Shown here in pieces: positions 61,622 to 64,000 of a stretch of 64,000 nucleotides of DNA. Under the pieces are notes generated by a model that saw nothing but the letters and a program-made list of their open reading frames with translations, was not told the DNA's origin and ran no database searches. This DNA comes from Methylococcales bacterium (lineage in GTDB: Bacteria > Pseudomonadota > Gammaproteobacteria > Methylococcales > Methylomonadaceae), in NCBI GenBank assembly GCA_026399075.1, contig JAPLRR010000043.1, forward strand, positions 1-64,000. Reading direction: 5' to 3'. The translations under genes were made by a program, and so were the position numbers. Within the stretch, counting starts at the first letter, position 1. Each line of letters starts with the position of its first letter.

Positions 61622-61939
61622 ATGAACTCATACAATTTATCGTTATTGCATACCGGAACAGTCATTGAAGAGGACAATTTGACCCTAGGGCAGTTGTGCC
61701 GTGCTTGCGGCACAACTGCCGATTGGATTATCAGCCTGGTTGAAGAAGGCATTATTGAACCCCTGGAAAAAGACATGCGTGCTTGGTACTTTTCAGGGGC
61801 TAGCTTGATGCGTGCCCGCTCTGCCTTAAAGCTACAGCAAGACCTAGGCATTAATTTGACCGGTGTTAGCCTAGTTTTGGATTTGATGGATGAACTTGAA
61901 ACCTTATGTGCGCAAATAAAATTAACCGGTAATGCCTAA
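61622..61939 (+). CDS. cbpM: Chaperone modulator CbpM-like protein
   Basis: This 105-residue protein starts at MNSYNLSLLHTGTVIEEDNLTLGQLCRACG and continues with the MerR-like helix pattern ADWIISLVEEGIIEPL, then RARSALKLQQDLGINLTGVSLVLDLMDEL. CbpM binds the J-domain of CbpA and inhibits it. No cbpA gene is found beside it here, which is unusual, so its partner must be elsewhere. The listed upstream extension from 61529 is not supported. Confidence 0.85.
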   Translation: MNSYNLSLLHTGTVIEEDNLTLGQLCRACGTTADWIISLVEEGIIEPLEKDMRAWYFSGASLMRARSALKLQQDLGINLTGVSLVLDLMDELETLCAQIKLTGNA

Positions 61940-61992
61940 CTCCCCCTCTTATTATATGCGCGGCTTAACTCACTAACTTAGAGGAATTAACC

Positions 61993-62436
61993 ATGAATCC
62001 CACCTGGATACTCGTCGCCGACAACGCCCGCGCCCGCGTTTTTACGGTAGCCACCCCGGCAGCGCCTTTGGAAGAGTTAGATGCCTTAAGCCATGCCGAA
62101 AGCCGTTTACATGACCGGGACATCACTACCGACCTACCCGGGAAAATTAAGGGCGAAGGCCATGTAGGCCATGCCTTTGAACAGCCCACCGATCCGAAGG
62201 AACATGAGGCCGACTGCTTCGCCCACTATCTTGCCCAGTATTTGGAAATAGCCCATAACGCCAATAAATTTAAGCAATTGCTGATTATTGCAGAGCCTTC
62301 ATTTCTTGGCTTGCTACGTAAAAGCTTGTCTGAGCAGGTAAAAAAACTGGTGTGTTTTGAGCTTGATAAAAACATCACCACCCACAGCACCGACGACATC
62401 AGACAGCACCTGCCGACTTATTTGCCTGAGCATTAA
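61993..62436 (+). CDS. Host attachment protein family (baeRF12/AtsE-like)
   Basis: This 147-residue protein starts MNPTWILVADNARARVF and continues ESRLHDRDITTDLPGKIKGEGHVGHAFEQPTDPKEHEADCFA, the characteristic pattern of the host attachment protein family, related to eRF1-like domains. The name comes from an attachment mutant; the molecular function is unknown. AGAGGAA precedes the ATG. It is the last gene of the hsp20-cbpM group, with dispersed repeat copy E directly behind it. Confidence 0.88.
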   Translation: MNPTWILVADNARARVFTVATPAAPLEELDALSHAESRLHDRDITTDLPGKIKGEGHVGHAFEQPTDPKEHEADCFAHYLAQYLEIAHNANKFKQLLIIAEPSFLGLLRKSLSEQVKKLVCFELDKNITTHSTDDIRQHLPTYLPEH

Positions 62437-62506
62437 TATCTAACCCTCTCCCAAAGGGAGAGGGAATCTTGTGTCGCCTTACCAACTTCGTACTCTATAG
62501 GTCGGC
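62436..62506. repeat. Dispersed palindromic repeat, copy E
   Basis: The core CCCTCTCCCAAAGGGAGAGG is a strong hairpin. Bases 62462-62498 match 13921-13957 of copy D perfectly in inverted orientation (37 bp). It lies in the convergent gap between the host-attachment and MFS genes and may serve as a two-way terminator. Confidence 0.75.
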
Positions 62507-62537
62507 GTGTCTTCCCAAAACCTAAGTATTCCGCCCA

Positions 62538-63884
62538 TTAGCCCTTAAAACTGAGGGCGGCGGCCTTGCCCCTGCCCTCATTCACTTTGGCTAACATCAA
62601 CAAGCCCAAGATAAAAAAGGCTAAGGTTGACAGCAAAGACATCCGGTGATTGCCATGGCTCAGGTAATTGATCAGACCGTAGCTCAAGGGGCCAACAATT
62701 GCCGATAAGCGGTTGACCACCCCCCATAAACCTAAAAACTCACCGGCCCGCGCGGTGGGTGAAAACTTGCTCACCAAAGCCCGCCCTACGGCTTGGCTTG
62801 CACCCATTGCCAAACCAATGATATTGCCGGCTATCCACATGTGTGCAGGCTCGCTGGCCAACAAAGCGGCTATCACCGCCACTATCCAAATCACCAGCGT
62901 AACCGCCAATGTGGGGACTGACCCCATACGGTCTTGTACATGGCCACAAATAAAGGCGCCTACCGCCGCTGTGACATTGACCACCATAATCAGCACTATC
63001 AAGGATTGGGTGTCAAAGCCCATCACTTCTTGGGCATAAACCGCCGCCAATACCACCACGGTGCTTACACCGGACTGGTAGATGCCCAAAGTGATCAAAA
63101 ACCAAAGCAAGTCACGAAAATGGGCGGCTTCTTTAAAGGTTTGGGCCAATCGGCCATAGCTGACTTGCCAGGTGGTCAGGCTAGTGTCCCATAGTTGCGG
63201 TATTGCCCGTTCCCGTAGCCAAATGAATGTCGGTGCGGCGGTTAAGGCAAAAATGGCGGCAGTAAACAATAAGGTGACGGGCACGTAATGGGTGGCGGCT
63301 AAGCCTTGCTGTTTGGCCCAGGTAATATAGGCCAAGCAAATGCCCAAGGTCAAAAGCCCACCAAAATAACCTAAGCTCCAGCCATAACCGGACATCCGGC
63401 CCATATTTTCTTCGGGCACCAACTCCGGCAAAAATGCCGCGATCAAGTTTTCGCCGCTGGCAAACATAATCGCTGAAAGCGTGACCAACACCATGCCCAA
63501 GCCTATATCCCCCGGCCCAACCAAGGCCAGCATCGCGGTGCAAACGATACACCCGGCCGAAGAAACCATCAAAAACCGTTTTTTGCATGCCTGATGGTCA
63601 GCATACGCGCCTAATAAAGGGCCGCTGATCATCACTACAAAATTGGCGATGCCTATGGCCAAAGACCACAGTAAAGTCGATAAGCCGGGACTGACGCCTT
63701 GTTCAACGCCAGCCACCACACCGACAAAAAAAGCGCTAAATATCGTCGTTTGCACCACGGTGGTATAACCGGAATTGGCAAAATCATATAAGGCCCAAGC
63801 CAATAATTCCCTGCGTCCGGCATTGCCAATTTGCGGGTTGTTTACCCCAGCCTGCGTGTTTGTCTGATTACTGTTCATAGTCAA
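62538..63884 (-). CDS. MFS transporter of the UMF1/Atg22-like family
   Basis: This 448-residue 12-helix transporter starts with the typical RRELLAWALYDFANSGYTTVVQTTIFSAFFV of the UMF1 family. The MFS loop motif appears as GPLLGAYADHQACKKR between helices 2 and 3, and AVGRALVSKFSPTARAGEFLGLWG is the second-half signature. The substrate is unknown; eukaryotic Atg22 exports amino acids from vacuoles. It converges with the host-attachment gene. Confidence 0.88.
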   Translation of the reverse strand: MTMNSNQTNTQAGVNNPQIGNAGRRELLAWALYDFANSGYTTVVQTTIFSAFFVGVVAGVEQGVSPGLSTLLWSLAIGIANFVVMISGPLLGAYADHQACKKRFLMVSSAGCIVCTAMLALVGPGDIGLGMVLVTLSAIMFASGENLIAAFLPELVPEENMGRMSGYGWSLGYFGGLLTLGICLAYITWAKQQGLAATHYVPVTLLFTAAIFALTAAPTFIWLRERAIPQLWDTSLTTWQVSYGRLAQTFKEAAHFRDLLWFLITLGIYQSGVSTVVVLAAVYAQEVMGFDTQSLIVLIMVVNVTAAVGAFICGHVQDRMGSVPTLAVTLVIWIVAVIAALLASEPAHMWIAGNIIGLAMGASQAVGRALVSKFSPTARAGEFLGLWGVVNRLSAIVGPLSYGLINYLSHGNHRMSLLSTLAFFILGLLMLAKVNEGRGKAAALSFKG

Positions 63885-63962
63885 AAGCCCATAAATCCTA
63901 TTGAATGACCATCCTTGCCTTAAGGGTGGCTGTTATAAAGAACGAAGGAAGCAAAACGACAT

Positions 63963-64000
63963 TAAATCCCCTCACCCTACCTTACACGTGTAGGTTTTTA
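63963..64000. repeat. Partial dispersed repeat, copy C, at the window edge
   Basis: The last bases (CTTACACGTGTAGGTTTTTA) are the exact inverted match of 117-136 in copy A, preceded by CCCCTCACCCTACC, as in copy B. The element runs off the window. Confidence 0.6.

Overview
The window reads as a chromosomal segment of a gammaproteobacterium of medium GC content. The blocks rng-yhdP-nit-bamC-tldD, folK-panB-panC and hemC-hemD-hemX-hemY, together with cpdA, argA, prlC and pdxA-rsmA, are typical of that class. A long inorganic-carbon uptake operon (DabA plus NuoL/NuoM-like subunits) and the general style resemble a methanotroph or another C1/chemolithotrophic lineage (Methylococcales-like). That last step is inference; no 16S rRNA gene or methane monooxygenase gene is present to settle it.

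Layout. 0.2-17.9 kb is almost entirely minus-strand housekeeping: a BaiN/HI0933-type flavoprotein, the TldD/PmbA(TldE) protease pair separated by a broken DUF2442 gene, a BamC-like lipoprotein, a nitrilase, YhdP, RNase G, Maf, RlmH, PanD, PanC, PanB, FolK and PcnB. 18.1-22.3 kb is plus-strand: a 59-residue membrane peptide, an RDD protein, oligopeptidase A (PrlC) and UbiD. 22.3-28.1 kb is an accessory island. It holds a truncated antitoxin, then a very AT-rich three-gene signalling cassette (a soluble tandem-GAF histidine kinase, a response regulator with an unrecognised output domain, and a receiver domain fused to two membrane helices), then ParDE and YefM-YoeB. 28.2-33.3 kb carries an alpha-carbonic-anhydrase-like protein that has lost two of its three zinc histidines, and hemY-hemX-hemD-hemC. 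Ppa and ThyA follow.

35.3-44.7 kb is one minus-strand operon, with a recognisable promoter, of five genes: NuoM-like, DabA, NuoL-like, NuoM/N-like and NuoM-like. DabA keeps all four zinc ligands, so this looks like an enlarged DAB-type energy-coupled bicarbonate/CO2 accumulation complex. CpdA, ArgA, a DUF4010 membrane protein and an HdeD-like protein follow. 49.5-51.5 kb is a second accessory patch: a zinc-ribbon Mrr-like nuclease and a BrnTA module between direct repeats.

52-64 kb holds pdxA-rsmA and, directly behind rsmA, three tandem units of about 175 bp. Each has a conserved upstream box, a -10-like element, a conserved hairpin with a C-rich anti-Shine-Dalgarno loop, and a Rho-independent terminator. 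I read these as a tandem small-RNA family that I cannot name, and consider it the most interesting signal in the window. A stress-signalling cluster follows: DUF2934, FixJ-like regulator, FixL-like kinase, CheB/CheR-PAS fusion, Hsp20, CbpM, host-attachment protein and an MFS transporter. Two near-identical FixJ-like palindromes, upstream of DUF2934 and of hsp20, suggest a local regulon.

Intergenic spaces contain several copies of a short palindromic, MITE-like repeat, some with 36-37 bp perfect matches tens of kilobases apart.
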